Under the pieces are notes generated by a model. That model saw nothing but the letters and a program-made list of their open reading frames with translations, was not told where the DNA came from and did not search any database. The translations under genes were made by a program, and so were the position numbers. From Halotalea alkalilenta DSM 17697 (GTDB lineage: Bacteria > Pseudomonadota > Gammaproteobacteria > Pseudomonadales > Halomonadaceae): a stretch of 64,000 bases of DNA. This document shows positions 10,768 to 19,701 of the stretch, piece after piece (within the stretch, counting starts at the first letter, position 1; every line of letters begins with the position of its first letter). The stretch is from contig NZ_KK211226.1 of assembly GCF_000621205.1 (NCBI RefSeq), forward strand, positions 324,722-388,721, written 5' to 3'.

Positions 10768-11342
10768 CGCGGTGTTGTTCCATCGGTTGTCGGGGCTGAG
10801 AAGCAAACGGTCAGTGTTTTTGCCAACTCGCCAAGGCGAGATCCCCGAAGGGCAAGGGCCAGGTGCTCAGTTCACCTGCGGCCTCGAATGAGGCGTCCGC
10901 CTTGCTTCCTGTGGGAAGGCCGGGCGGAGGAATGGCAAGAGATGACAACGCGATGTGCTGGGATGGATACCTCCTGTTATGGATGGTGGAAGAGGAGCCG
11001 GCAGGCCGTGCGAGGTTGGGCGACCAGCGACGAAGGCGAGCGTGTAGTGCGACGATGGCGGGACAAGCCACGCCGAGGATGAGGAAGGCTCTGCCCGTGG
11101 GTAGGGCGGCACACCGAACGAGCCTGGGTGTGCCTGGAATGGTTCCGTCCGGCGGGCCGGGTCGGCGCTTGCAGGAACCTGCGCCAGGGTTCCGGTGTTC
11201 AGACCCACCGGCAGGTTGTTGCTGGGCCAGTGTGCCGGGGCATCATCATGTGCGCCGCCATCAATGCGATGCCGCGCCAACCCGCATTGTTGCTGCAGTT
11301 CGCCGGGCCGTCACTGCGGCGGGCAGTGACGGCCCGGGGTTA
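10768..11342. other. Gene-free stretch between integrase and replication gene
   Basis: This 575-nt stretch has open frames on both strands, but they are proline/serine/arginine-rich, lack ribosome-binding sites and resemble no family. The only distinct element is the hairpin at 11303-11337 behind the replication gene. It may contain eroded cargo from the mobile element. Confidence 0.5.
11303..11337 (-). terminator. Strong hairpin after the replication gene
   Basis: Two 15-base arms (CCGGGCCGTCACTGC and its exact complement) with a 5-base GGCGG loop lie 5 nt after the stop of the STY4528-like gene. There is no T-run after it on the minus strand, so it is a terminator-like or mRNA-protecting hairpin rather than a textbook intrinsic terminator. 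Confidence 0.55.
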
Positions 11343-12509
11343 TTACGTTGCGCCAACATGTCTGAGTCCGCCTGCAGCAGGCAGGTCGCCAGGTTGAACC
11401 AGATGCCCGTTGCCAGTCAGGTTCTCGATGATCTGCCCGATGGGCTGGGGCGGCAGCTTCAGCATGCGCCGGATCTGCTCCAGATGCCGTTGTGCGACCT
11501 CGCGCGACGCGGGTTTTGCTGCCTGGCTGCTGGACGATGGAGAAGGGGCGAGCGGCGAGCCATGCTGGCTGTTGCTGACGGCCTGCACGGGTGTCTGCTG
11601 CGGGGCGGATTTGCGCGCCGCCCAGAGCTTGAACACGCCTTCCGCGGCCTTCTTGATCAACCCGTAGAGGTAGGCGATGGCGTTGTGCACGCCGCCTGAT
11701 TCGCAGCGCACGTCCCACTCGGCCAGTACCGCCAGGCGTTGCTCCGGAGGCAAGCCCTTGAGGCGCGCGGTGAGAACCCGTTGCTGATCCTGTGGCAGTT
11801 GCTGGAAGCGGGCTGGCACATCTGACCCCGATGCCTGCACTTCGGGTGATGAGCGGTACGTACGTACTTCTTTGAATACTTCTTTTTCTACAGTACGTAC
11901 TGCTGTCGCAGATGCCGGAACGGGTTTCGGAATGCCGCCGCTGGCTTCGGGCACGAGGGCATCGCGCGCAGTTGAGCCTCCAGGGCTGCCCGGATCATGG
12001 TCATCGCCCCGGTGTTGCAAGCGCCTGATCCGCTCTTGCATTGTTGCGGGCAGCTTTCCCAACCTGCCCGGATGACGCATGGCCTCATCAAGAATGGACT
12101 GTGCCAGTTGGCGAATCGTCGCACTGGCATGGCCGAGCGCCCGTTCCAGCAGGGGCAGGTAGTCCTCGTCCTCCATGCAGGCGTCGTCGAACGCGAGGGG
12201 CTGATTGCGCACTGCGTAGCGGCTGGCCATCGAAAAGCCAGTCATGGGATTGCGGCGGTACTCGACCAGCGCAATCCACGTGGACAGTCGCAGGCACAGC
12301 ACGGCCCTGGACACGGTTTCAAGGGCAGCCCGCTTGCTGCCCGGCGCGCTCGGCAGGTACCCGCGCAGCGCGTCGTAACTGAGAACCACGGTGCCGTCGC
12401 TGCCGGCCAGCGCACGGAAAGTCAGCCAGGCGTTGCGTTCCAGTGGTGTCAGCCGCTCATCGAGCAACAGGGCTTTCGGAGTGATGATGTCCGAGGTTTG
12501 GTGTGACAT
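11343..12509 (-). CDS. STY4528 family integrative-element replication protein
   Basis: The product is 388 aa from ATG 12509, with AGGAG 7 nt upstream. The N-terminal block (TPKALLLDERLTPLERNAWL, then LSYDALRGYLPSAP, and a helix set for choosing active copies RAALETVSRAVLCLRLSTWI) matches the winged-helix part of STY4528 proteins. These are core genes of SPI-7/PFGI-1/pKLC102-type integrative elements linked to replication of the excised circle. The C-terminal third (QRVLTARLKGLPPEQRLAVL and the following AIAYLYGLIKKA) is also typical. None of its usual partners (ParA, DnaB-like, conjugation genes) is seen in the window, which suggests a remnant or the end of an element whose core lies elsewhere. 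Confidence 0.8.
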   Translation of the reverse strand: MSHQTSDIITPKALLLDERLTPLERNAWLTFRALAGSDGTVVLSYDALRGYLPSAPGSKRAALETVSRAVLCLRLSTWIALVEYRRNPMTGFSMASRYAVRNQPLAFDDACMEDEDYLPLLERALGHASATIRQLAQSILDEAMRHPGRLGKLPATMQERIRRLQHRGDDHDPGSPGGSTARDALVPEASGGIPKPVPASATAVRTVEKEVFKEVRTYRSSPEVQASGSDVPARFQQLPQDQQRVLTARLKGLPPEQRLAVLAEWDVRCESGGVHNAIAYLYGLIKKAAEGVFKLWAARKSAPQQTPVQAVSNSQHGSPLAPSPSSSSQAAKPASREVAQRHLEQIRRMLKLPPQPIGQIIENLTGNGHLVQPGDLPAAGGLRHVGAT

Positions 12510-13610
12510 GGTGAGGCTCCTATCGGTATCGGCCAACTGGCCAAAGGAGCCGTCATCTCACCCCGGCATCACCGCTGCCGCAGCCATCAATCCGAACTGC
12601 GTGCTTCCCGTTTTTTCGGACTGAAGCAGGGCGCAACATCCTTGGTGTTCCGGGTCAGGAGGTGGGAAAATGATCCTCCGCTACAGTCATTGGACGTTGC
12701 TGAACGCTGATGGCCATGTTCGCCGTCCTTGATCAGACCGCTTGCTGGCGTGCTGTACCGGCGACGAGAGTGCGGGGAGCGTCCAAGATGGGCCATCCGC
12801 CGCTACCAAGGGACACACTTGGTACTTGGGTCCAAGAATAGGTCCAAGCACGTTGCGGGACCGCCATGATTGGCTTGAAAATCAACGACATGCGGCAGAA
12901 ATTCCGCTTCTGCATCGGGAAGTGATGGATTTAGAGAGATATTCGATGTCATCCAACACAATTTCCGATATGCAGGGCTATCCCGCGCCAACCCGATGTA
13001 TATGCGCTCTTTCGCCAACATCTGGCCCCAGGGCAATGGTCCAACAGGCTGTTGGACCATTGCCCTGGGGCCACAACCTGGTATTGCTAACCAAGCTGAA
13101 GCAGCCCACAGAGCCTAGCCAACGCCCGGCGCACCCGGGAACAAGGCCGATCACGTGCCGCGCTGTAAATCCATATCGAATCCCTGCCTGAAGAACTGCA
13201 AACCAGCCTGACTAGCATCGACAGGCCGCTATCATCGCGCATCCTCTCCTAGTCCTTTGGTCTAACCCCACCCTCCTCACCGCCTAGGCCGTGCTCCATC
13301 CCGCTTCCTCTTTCAACCACTTACCTCGCCGACGCGATCAAGCCGTTAGGCCACCAACCATGGGCCTTTCCTCGCGCTCGATGCGGGGCAGCGACACAAA
13401 GGTAGACGAGTTGGACAAGCCGCCTTTGCCTCTCCACAAAAGAGAATGATTTACATTAATAGGCTGACCCACTGTTTTCTTCAGACTATCATCAGTTACC
13501 AAATCGGCGCGCTCAGCCTTGAAGCTGCGTCGATGGGCTGGTCGTGGGTATGGGTGTCTGAGCCAGCCGAAACAGACGTTTAGCAACGTTGATCACGCAA
13601 GGTGAACGGC
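12510..13610. other. 1.1-kb gene-free island boundary region
   Basis: No frame here has a credible start, a family match or coding-like composition. The stretch holds a 51-bp perfect palindrome (13023-13073), an AT-richer segment (13440-13510) and several short frames that I do not call. It separates the element genes from the chromosomal glucose dehydrogenase and is the most likely place for the junction of the island. No tRNA gene or terminal duplication could be recognised. Confidence 0.5.
13023..13073. repeat. 51-bp perfect palindrome
   Basis: Two exact 25-base arms meet at one central G (13048). The left arm starts TGGCCCCAGGGCAATGG and the right arm is its complete reverse complement. 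It sits in non-coding DNA with no T-run on either side, so it is not an obvious terminator. A binding site or a mobile-element end is possible. Confidence 0.95.
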
Positions 13611-16031
13611 ATGGGAAATGAGAGTGGAAGTCGCGGGAGTGGAATACCGACGCTGCTGGTGGGTGTGCTGGTCGCGGTCGTTGGGGTGGTACTTGCCGCG
13701 GGCGGTGCTTGGTTGGCGGTGGTCGGTGGCTCCTGGTACTACCTGATCGCGGGTGTGGCGCTGTTGATCTCCGGTGTGCAGTTGATCCGCCGCCGGGCGT
13801 CGGGTGCGTGGTGGTACGCGGCGGTGCTGGTCGGCACGCTGGGGTGGACGGCGTGGGAGTCGGGGCTGAACTATTGGCGCTGGATTCCTCGCCTCGATGT
13901 GGTGCTGATCCTTGCGATCCTGGTCGCGCTGGTGATGCACCGCCTCGATGGCGGGCCTTCGCGCCGTGGCGCTTTCGCCAGCGCCGGTGTGCTGTTCCTG
14001 GGCCTGGTGATCGCGGGTGCGCTGGCGTTCGTGCCGCGCGGCTACGACAACCCCGGCCAGCTGCCGGATATCGCGGCGGCGTCGCTGGCCACCGACGTAG
14101 GCACCCTGCAGCCGGCGGATCGCCCAAGCGATGAGGACTGGACCGCCTATGGGCGCGACTCGGCGGCGACTCGCTTCTCTCCGCTCGACCAGATCAACGT
14201 CGACAACGTAGGCAAGCTCGAGCGCGCCTGGGTCTATCGCACCGGTGACCTGCTCGATCACCGCTGGGGCGCGGAGACCACGCCGTTGAAGGTGGGCGAC
14301 AGCGTCTACCTGTGCACCTCGCGCAACATCCTGATCTCGCTCGAGGCAAGCAGCGGCGAGGAGCGCTGGCGCTATGACCCGCAGGTGTCGGAGGATGCGA
14401 TCCCCTATACCGCGGCGTGCCGTGGGGTGACCTATTACGAGGTACCGGCGCAGCGCCAGGCCGAGCTCGCGGATGGCGGCGTGTGTCAGGCGCGGATCAT
14501 CTCGGGCACGCTCGATGGCAGGATTATCGAGGTGGACGCGCAGACCGGCCGCCCCTGCGAGGACTTCGGCGACAACGGCCAGGTCGATATCAAGGTCGGC
14601 ATGGGCGAGACCCCGCCGGGCTACGTTTCGATCAACTCGGCACCGGTGGTGGTGCGCGATGTGGTGGTGACCGGGCACCAAGTGCTCGATGGCCAGCGGC
14701 GCTACCCGCCTTCCGGGGTGATCAAGGGGTTCGACGCGCTCACCGGCGAACTACGCTGGGCCTGGGACGCGGGCCGGCCGGATCGCAGCGAACCAGTGAG
14801 CGGTGACGAGACCTACGTGCGCGGCTCGCCGAACATGTGGACCACCGCCGCCGGCGACAGCCAGCTCGGGCTCGTCTACCTGCCGATGGCCAACGCAGCA
14901 GCCGACTACTGGAGCAGCTCGCGCACGCCGGAGGAGAACGAGTGGGCCGCCTCGCTGGTGGCGCTGAACGTCGAGACCGGCCTGCCCGAGTGGCACTTCC
15001 AGACCTCGCACGTCGATGTCTGGGACTACGATCCGGGCTCGCAGCCGACGCTGATCGACTTCCCCACCGACCAGGGCAAGGTGCCCGCGGTGATCATGCC
15101 GACCAAGCAGGGGGAGATCTACGTCTTCGACCGCCGCGACGGCACCCCGCTTTCCGGGATCGAGGAGCGCCCGGTACCGCAGGGCGGCGCGGAGCCAGAG
15201 ATGCGCACGGCGACCCAGCCATTCTCGCTCTACCACTCGCTGCAAAAGCCTGAACTGACCGAGCAGAGCATGTGGGGGATGTCGCCGTTCGACCAGCTGT
15301 TCTGCCGCATCCAGTATCGCCAGGCCGACTACCGGGGCATGTACACGCCGCCGAACGCCGACAAGCCGTGGATCCAGTACACCGGCTACAACGGCGGGTC
15401 GGACTGGGGCAGCGTGGCGGTCGACCCGCAGCGCGGGGTGATCATCGCCAACTACAACGACATGCCCAACTACAACGAGTTGGTGCCGCGCGCCGAGGCC
15501 GACCGCCTGGGCTGGGTGCCGCGCGATGAGCTGGCGCAGGACCGCGGCGGCGCCGAGGGCGCAGGCGACCCGCAGCAGGGCACGCCCTATGCGATCAACG
15601 TCAACGCCGGCTGGCGCGTGCCGTTCACCGGCATGCTGTGCAAGGAGCCACCCTACGGCGGGATTCGCGCGATCGACCTGGCCAGCGGCGAGACGATCTG
15701 GGATCGCCCGTTGGGTACCGCTCGCTCCAATGGCCCATTCGGCATCCGCTCGGGCCTGCCGATCGACATAGGCACGCCCAACAACGGCGGCTCGGTGGTC
15801 ACCGCCGGGGGCTTGGTGTTCATCGCCGCGGCGACCGACGATTTGATCAGGGCGATCGACATGCGCACCGGCAAGACCGTGTGGCAGGACGTGCTGCCCG
15901 CCGGCGGCCAGGCCAATCCGATGGTCTATGAGGTCGACGGTCGCCAGTACCTGACGATCGTCGCCACCGGCCACCACTTCATGGAGACGCCGACCGGCGA
16001 CTACGTGGTCACCTACGCGCTGCCCGAGTAA
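13611..16031 (+). CDS. gcd: Membrane-bound PQQ-dependent glucose dehydrogenase family
   Basis: The product is 806 aa, the usual length of membrane glucose/quinate dehydrogenases. ATG 13611 is chosen because AAGGTG lies 6 nt upstream; a GTG at 13602 is in frame. Residues 10-145 form five hydrophobic segments (for example VGVLVAVVGVVLAAGGAWL), followed by a periplasmic eight-bladed PQQ propeller with WTAYGRDSAATRFSPLDQI near residue 180, a TGHQVLDG segment, and GGSDWGSVAVDPQRG. It would oxidise aldoses (or quinate/shikimate) in the periplasm and reduce ubiquinone. No PQQ biosynthesis gene is in the window. Two hairpins follow the stop. The exact substrate cannot be told from sequence; glucose is the likeliest. 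Confidence 0.92.
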   Translation: MGNESGSRGSGIPTLLVGVLVAVVGVVLAAGGAWLAVVGGSWYYLIAGVALLISGVQLIRRRASGAWWYAAVLVGTLGWTAWESGLNYWRWIPRLDVVLILAILVALVMHRLDGGPSRRGAFASAGVLFLGLVIAGALAFVPRGYDNPGQLPDIAAASLATDVGTLQPADRPSDEDWTAYGRDSAATRFSPLDQINVDNVGKLERAWVYRTGDLLDHRWGAETTPLKVGDSVYLCTSRNILISLEASSGEERWRYDPQVSEDAIPYTAACRGVTYYEVPAQRQAELADGGVCQARIISGTLDGRIIEVDAQTGRPCEDFGDNGQVDIKVGMGETPPGYVSINSAPVVVRDVVVTGHQVLDGQRRYPPSGVIKGFDALTGELRWAWDAGRPDRSEPVSGDETYVRGSPNMWTTAAGDSQLGLVYLPMANAAADYWSSSRTPEENEWAASLVALNVETGLPEWHFQTSHVDVWDYDPGSQPTLIDFPTDQGKVPAVIMPTKQGEIYVFDRRDGTPLSGIEERPVPQGGAEPEMRTATQPFSLYHSLQKPELTEQSMWGMSPFDQLFCRIQYRQADYRGMYTPPNADKPWIQYTGYNGGSDWGSVAVDPQRGVIIANYNDMPNYNELVPRAEADRLGWVPRDELAQDRGGAEGAGDPQQGTPYAINVNAGWRVPFTGMLCKEPPYGGIRAIDLASGETIWDRPLGTARSNGPFGIRSGLPIDIGTPNNGGSVVTAGGLVFIAAATDDLIRAIDMRTGKTVWQDVLPAGGQANPMVYEVDGRQYLTIVATGHHFMETPTGDYVVTYALPE

Positions 16032-16042
16032 GCGGCCGCCTT

Positions 16043-16073
16043 GGCGAGACCCCGGCGGCACCGGGGTCTCGCC
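16043..16073 (+). terminator. Hairpin after gcd
   Basis: A 13-bp perfect stem (GGCGAGACCCCGG with its complement) and a CGGCA loop start 11 nt after the gcd stop. There is no T-run, so it probably works together with the hairpin at 16085-16129. Confidence 0.6.
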
Positions 16074-16084
16074 GGTCGATATCC

Positions 16085-16129
16085 GCCCGGCGGCAGGTCA
16101 TCGTGCGATGGCTTGCCGCCGGGCTTTTT
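16085..16129 (+). terminator. Intrinsic terminator of gcd
   Basis: An 11-bp GC stem (GCCCGGCGGCA / TGCCGCCGGGC) with an 18-base loop is followed directly by TTTTT. This is a standard rho-independent terminator for the plus strand, just before the convergent LysR gene. Confidence 0.8.
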
Positions 16130-16151
16130 CATTCATCGAAGCGGAGCACAT

Positions 16152-17072
16152 TCAGCGGGGAAAGCCTTCGTGCAGCCCCGCCCAGCCCTCGTCGGTGGCG
16201 AACCATTCGACCAGGAAGTCGAGCAGGGTACGCAGCGTCGCCGGCAGGTGCTGGCGCGAGGTATAGATGCCGTAGATATCCAGCGTCTGGGGCTGGTAGC
16301 CGGGCAGTAGCGCGACCAGTCGACCACTGGCGATCAGCGCCGCCGCCGAATGCAGCGGTTGCAGTACGATGCCCGCGCCTTCCACGGCGGCCTCGAGCAG
16401 CACCAGGGATTCATTGGCGCTGAGGTTGCCGTCGACCGGGACGTCCAACTGCTCGCCCTCATGGGTGAACCGCCACAGACTCTTGCTGAAGTAGGAGTAG
16501 GTCAGGCAGTTGTGCGCGCTCAGCTCCTCGGCACGCTGCGGCGTGCCATGGGCGGCGAGGTAGGCGGGCGAGGCGCAGACCACCGAGGCGCATCGGGCCA
16601 GCCGCCGGGCGATCAGGTTCGGGTCGAGCTGGTTGGTGATCCGGATCGCCAGGTCGATGCGCTCCTCGACCAGGTTCACCGTCCGGCCGTCGACCTGCAG
16701 ATCGATCGCGGTACGCGGGTAGCGCTGCAGGTAGGCTGCGACCGCTCTCGCCACCGCCGCCTGCGCCAGCGACTGCACGCAGGCGATGCGCAGCATGCCG
16801 TGCGGCTCGGCCGCCTCGGCATCGGCGACCAGCGCCATCTGCTCGGCGAGCCCGAGCATTTCGCGACAGTAGGCAAGCGCGGTCTCGCCAGCGGCGGTCA
16901 GGCCCAGCCGGCGGGTGCTGCGGTGCAGCAGCCGCGCGCTCGCCCACCGTTCCACTTCGGCGAGATAGCGCGTCACCATCGCACGCGACATATCCAGCGC
17001 CTCGGCCGCGCCGGTCAGGCTGCCACGCTCGACGATGGCGACGAAGACCTGCGCGGCCTTGATCCGGTCCAT
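16152..17072 (-). CDS. LysR family transcriptional regulator
   Basis: The product is 306 aa. The N-terminal helix-turn-helix (FVAIVERGSLTGAAEALDMS, then RAMVTRYLAEVERWASARLL) and a LysR substrate-binding domain (residues 90-300, with IDLAIRITNQLDPNLIARRL) are complete. The RSTRRLGLTAAGE linker is typical of the CrgA/DmlR-like subgroup. It is convergent with gcd and lies downstream of the nitronate monooxygenase in the same direction, with 151 nt between them. Its effector and targets cannot be told. Confidence 0.93.
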   Translation of the reverse strand: MDRIKAAQVFVAIVERGSLTGAAEALDMSRAMVTRYLAEVERWASARLLHRSTRRLGLTAAGETALAYCREMLGLAEQMALVADAEAAEPHGMLRIACVQSLAQAAVARAVAAYLQRYPRTAIDLQVDGRTVNLVEERIDLAIRITNQLDPNLIARRLARCASVVCASPAYLAAHGTPQRAEELSAHNCLTYSYFSKSLWRFTHEGEQLDVPVDGNLSANESLVLLEAAVEGAGIVLQPLHSAAALIASGRLVALLPGYQPQTLDIYGIYTSRQHLPATLRTLLDFLVEWFATDEGWAGLHEGFPR

Positions 17073-17223
17073 TATTCGCTCGATCCAAGCAATTCAAAGT
17101 GGCATGTTAGCCGGTTTCCTGGCCGATTCGACCGAAACGGTGCGCTTTACCCGCGACTAGCTCGAAGCCTTCGAGCGCGAGGCGGTCGAGGGAGAGATAC
17201 GGTGGCCGCGGTGAGTGGCCTGG

Positions 17224-18186
17224 TCATCCACAGGCGCTGCCGAGCAGCCGGCGGCGGGCGTCTCGATACTCTCGCTCGATGCGCTCGACGATGACTGCCA
17301 CGGGCTCGATCGCCTCGATCGCGCCTACGCCTTGCCCGGCGCCAACCACGTCGCGCCAGACCTTGAGCCCGCCATCGCCGAGGGTGAGCTTCTCACCGTT
17401 CGAGGCCGGCAGGGCGCTGGGGTCGAGGCCTGCGTCGCGGATGCTGGCGGCGAGATAGTTGCCGTGAATGCCGGTGAACAGGTCAGTGTAGATCACCTCA
17501 CTGGCGCCCGCCTCGATCAGCATCTGGCGATAGCGCACTGAGGCGTTGGCCTCGAGGCTTGCGATGAAGCGGGTACCGAGATAGCCGAAGTCGGCACCGA
17601 GCGCCTGGGCGGCGAGCAGGTGTTCGCCGCGGGATATCGCGCCGGCCAGCGCGATAGGGCCGTCATAGAAGCGCCTCACCTCGCCGGCCAGCGCGAAGGG
17701 GCTTAATCGCCCGGCGTGTCCGCCGGCGCCGGCACAGACCAGGATCAACCCATCGACCCCGGCGTCGAGGGCACGCTTGGCGTGACGCACGGTCGTCACG
17801 TCATGAAACACCAGCCCGCCGTAGGCGTGCGCCGCCTCGACCGCCCGGTCGGGGGCGTGGAGGCTCGTGATCATCAGCGGTACACGGTGCTCGGCGCAGG
17901 TGTCGATATCCTGCTCGAGCCTCGGGTTGCTCGGATGGACGATCTGGTTGACCGCGAAAGGCGCGATGGCGCGCTCGGGGTGCTCACGCCGCAGAGCGTC
18001 GAGCGCGGCGGTGATGCGGCCCAGCCAGTCGCCGAGCTGCGCCTGGGGCCGGGCGTTGAGTGCGGGAAAGGCGCCGAGCACGCCGCTTGCGCACTGGGCG
18101 ATCACCAGTTCGGGCGTGGAGACGATGAACATCGGAGCGCCGATCAGCGGCAGGCGCAGCTGGGCCTTCAATTCCTCGACGGTCAT
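17224..18186 (-). CDS. Nitronate monooxygenase family flavoprotein
   Basis: The product is 320 aa from ATG 18186, with AGAGGAG upstream. It is a TIM-barrel FMN enzyme of the 2-nitropropane dioxygenase family: N-terminal LIGAPMFIVSTPELVIAQC, then SPFALAGEVRRFYDGPIALA (flavin phosphate-binding region), and GADFGYLGTRFIASLEA. A GGHAGRLSP segment supplies the usual glycine-rich loop. Family members oxidise nitronates such as propionate 3-nitronate; some are quinone reductases. It is divergent from the acetyltransferase gene, with a palindromic AAAC-N4-GTTT element between them. The substrate assignment is from the family only. Confidence 0.88.
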   Translation of the reverse strand: MTVEELKAQLRLPLIGAPMFIVSTPELVIAQCASGVLGAFPALNARPQAQLGDWLGRITAALDALRREHPERAIAPFAVNQIVHPSNPRLEQDIDTCAEHRVPLMITSLHAPDRAVEAAHAYGGLVFHDVTTVRHAKRALDAGVDGLILVCAGAGGHAGRLSPFALAGEVRRFYDGPIALAGAISRGEHLLAAQALGADFGYLGTRFIASLEANASVRYRQMLIEAGASEVIYTDLFTGIHGNYLAASIRDAGLDPSALPASNGEKLTLGDGGLKVWRDVVGAGQGVGAIEAIEPVAVIVERIEREYRDARRRLLGSACG

Positions 18187-18220
18187 CGAGTGTCTCCTCT
18201 GGTATCGACTGAGCACCAGT

Positions 18221-18237
18221 TTAAACACTCGTTTGAA
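18221..18237. promoter_or_regulatory. Candidate TetR-type operator (AAAC-N4-GTTT)
   Basis: The sequence TTAAACACTCGTTTGAA has near-symmetric half-sites TTAAAC and GTTTGAA around ACTC. It lies 35 nt upstream of the nitronate monooxygenase start, in the divergent gap to the GNAT gene. AAAC-N4-GTTT elements are bound by several TetR/PsrA-type regulators; no TetR gene is in the window. Confidence 0.4.
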
Positions 18238-18334
18238 AACCGCCTCTACGACAATCGGCCGAGTCCTGGACTTGCCCACGCACATCGCTGAGGATCGAGT
18301 GACCGGTTCGATCGAGCACACAAGGAAACCATCG

Positions 18335-18874
18335 ATGTTCGCCGCAGTCCGTCCCGCCAACGCCCGCGATATCGCACCGCTGCGCGAGCTCGCCCGTACG
18401 ACCTTCATCGATACCTATGCAGAAGGCTGCGACGCCGCCAGGATCGAGGCCTACATCGCCGAGGCCTATTCCCACCAGGCCCTCGGCGCGGCATTGGACG
18501 ACGCCGATATCACTGTGCTTCTGATCGAGCGCGCGGGCGAACTGGCCGGCTTCCTGCAGCTCCACGCCGATGATGCAAGAACTGCAACCTTCGACGCCGA
18601 CACTCTCGAGATAGCACGACTCTATCTCGACCGCCGGGCCCAGGGGGCCGGGCTCGGCGCGCGGCTGATCGAGGCGGCGGCCGAGCACGCGCGTACCCTC
18701 AACAAGCGCCGGCTCGGACTCGGCGTCTGGCGCCAGAACGACCGCGCGATCCGCTTCTACCAGCGCCAGGGCTTCGAGATCACCGGCACCCATCGGTTCG
18801 ATTTCGCCGGCGAGATCCACCACGACTACACCATGCATCGAACGCTTTCCCACCATCTGGAGATCCCCGCATGA
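18335..18874 (+). CDS. GNAT family N-acetyltransferase
   Basis: The product is 179 aa from ATG 18335, with AAGGAAACC upstream. It has the GNAT fold: N-terminal VRPANARDIAPLRELARTTF, the acetyl-CoA-binding motif A region (RLYLDRRAQGAGLGARLIEA, with QGAGLG) near residues 90-110, and motif B WRQNDRAIRFYQRQGFEITG near 130-150. The acceptor substrate is unknown. It overlaps surE by 4 nt (ATGA), so the two are translationally coupled. Confidence 0.92.
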   Translation: MFAAVRPANARDIAPLRELARTTFIDTYAEGCDAARIEAYIAEAYSHQALGAALDDADITVLLIERAGELAGFLQLHADDARTATFDADTLEIARLYLDRRAQGAGLGARLIEAAAEHARTLNKRRLGLGVWRQNDRAIRFYQRQGFEITGTHRFDFAGEIHHDYTMHRTLSHHLEIPA

Positions 18875-19644
18875 GCCAACCGATCGTCGACCGTATCCTG
18901 CTGACCAACGACGACGGCATCGACGCCCCCGGCCTCGAGACCCTCGCCCGGGTCGCCTCGACGCTGGCCCGCGAGGTGTGGATCGTCGCGCCCGCCTTCG
19001 ACCAGAGCGGGGTGGCGACCTCGATCAGCCTGCACCATCCGCTGCGTCTGGCGCACTTCGGCGAGCGCCGCTACTCGGTGACCGGCACGCCGGCCGACTG
19101 CGTGACCATGGCGGTGCGCCACCTGATGCGCGACGCCCCGCCCGACCTGGTGCTGTCGGGTATCAACCGCGGCGCCAACCTGGGTCGCGAAACGCTCTAC
19201 TCCGGCACCGTGGGCGCGGCACTGACCGCGCTGCTGCTCGGTGTACCCACCATCGCGCTGAGCCAGGCGTTCACCGATCGCTCGGCGGTGCGCTGGGCGA
19301 CCGCCGAGCGGCTGGCCCCCGATACCATCCGCCGCCTCCACGCGATCGGCTGGCCCCGGGAGGTCGCGCTCAACGTCAACTTCCCCGACGTCGCCGCCGG
19401 CCAGGCCGGTCCGATCACCGCCAGCCGCCAAGGGCGCGGCACGCTCGAGACCATCGACGTGGTCGAACGCACCGACCTTCGCGACCAGCGCTACCACTGG
19501 TTCGACATCAAGCGCCGCGAGCTCGACGACGACCCGCAGAGCGAGGCCTACCTGCTGCGCCACGGCCGGATCACCGTCACCCCGCTGCAGTTCGAGCGCA
19601 CCGACGAGCAGGCCCGCACCGAGCTGGCCGCGCGGCTGGGCTGA
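18871..19644 (+). CDS. surE: 5'/3'-nucleotidase SurE
   Basis: This 257-aa protein is the survival-protein SurE phosphatase, which hydrolyses nucleoside 5' and 3' monophosphates. The N-terminal metal-binding motif RILLTNDDGIDAPG, the VAPAFDQSGVATSISLH loop, the TGTPADCV motif and the SGINRGANLG metal-binding segment are all present. It is the second cistron behind the GNAT gene. The usual neighbours pcm and nlpD/rpoS are not here. Confidence 0.96.
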   Translation: MSQPIVDRILLTNDDGIDAPGLETLARVASTLAREVWIVAPAFDQSGVATSISLHHPLRLAHFGERRYSVTGTPADCVTMAVRHLMRDAPPDLVLSGINRGANLGRETLYSGTVGAALTALLLGVPTIALSQAFTDRSAVRWATAERLAPDTIRRLHAIGWPREVALNVNFPDVAAGQAGPITASRQGRGTLETIDVVERTDLRDQRYHWFDIKRRELDDDPQSEAYLLRHGRITVTPLQFERTDEQARTELAARLG

Positions 19645-19677
19645 GCCCAAGCGAAGCGGCGCCCCACTTGAACGCAA

Positions 19678-19701
19678 GAAACCGGCCCGAAGGCCGGTCT
19701 C
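19678..19701 (-). repeat. 24-nt hairpin repeat, copy 1
   Basis: The sequence GAAACCGGCCCGAAGGCCGG plus TCTC contains a 7-bp stem (ACCGGCC/GGCCGGT). Read on the minus strand the loop is TTCG and the stem is followed by TTTCTT, so it resembles a terminator for the minus strand. It is identical to copy 2 about 350 nt away. Confidence 0.7.

Noticed and set aside
10863-11699. 278-codon plus-strand frame near the replication gene
   Set aside because: It overlaps the STY4528-like gene on the other strand, is Arg/Pro/Ser-rich and has no ribosome-binding site.
13338-13586. 82-codon minus-strand frame ending in a gene-free region
   Set aside because: No ribosome-binding site, overlaps the upstream region of gcd, and no recognised family; it could be a relic but cannot be supported.
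13200-13600. tRNA gene as an integration site for the island
   Set aside because: I looked for a cloverleaf and a TTCGANTC-type T-loop near the border and found none that folds convincingly.
14751-16061. 436-codon minus-strand frame opposite gcd
   Set aside because: Antisense shadow of the PQQ dehydrogenase; no domain.
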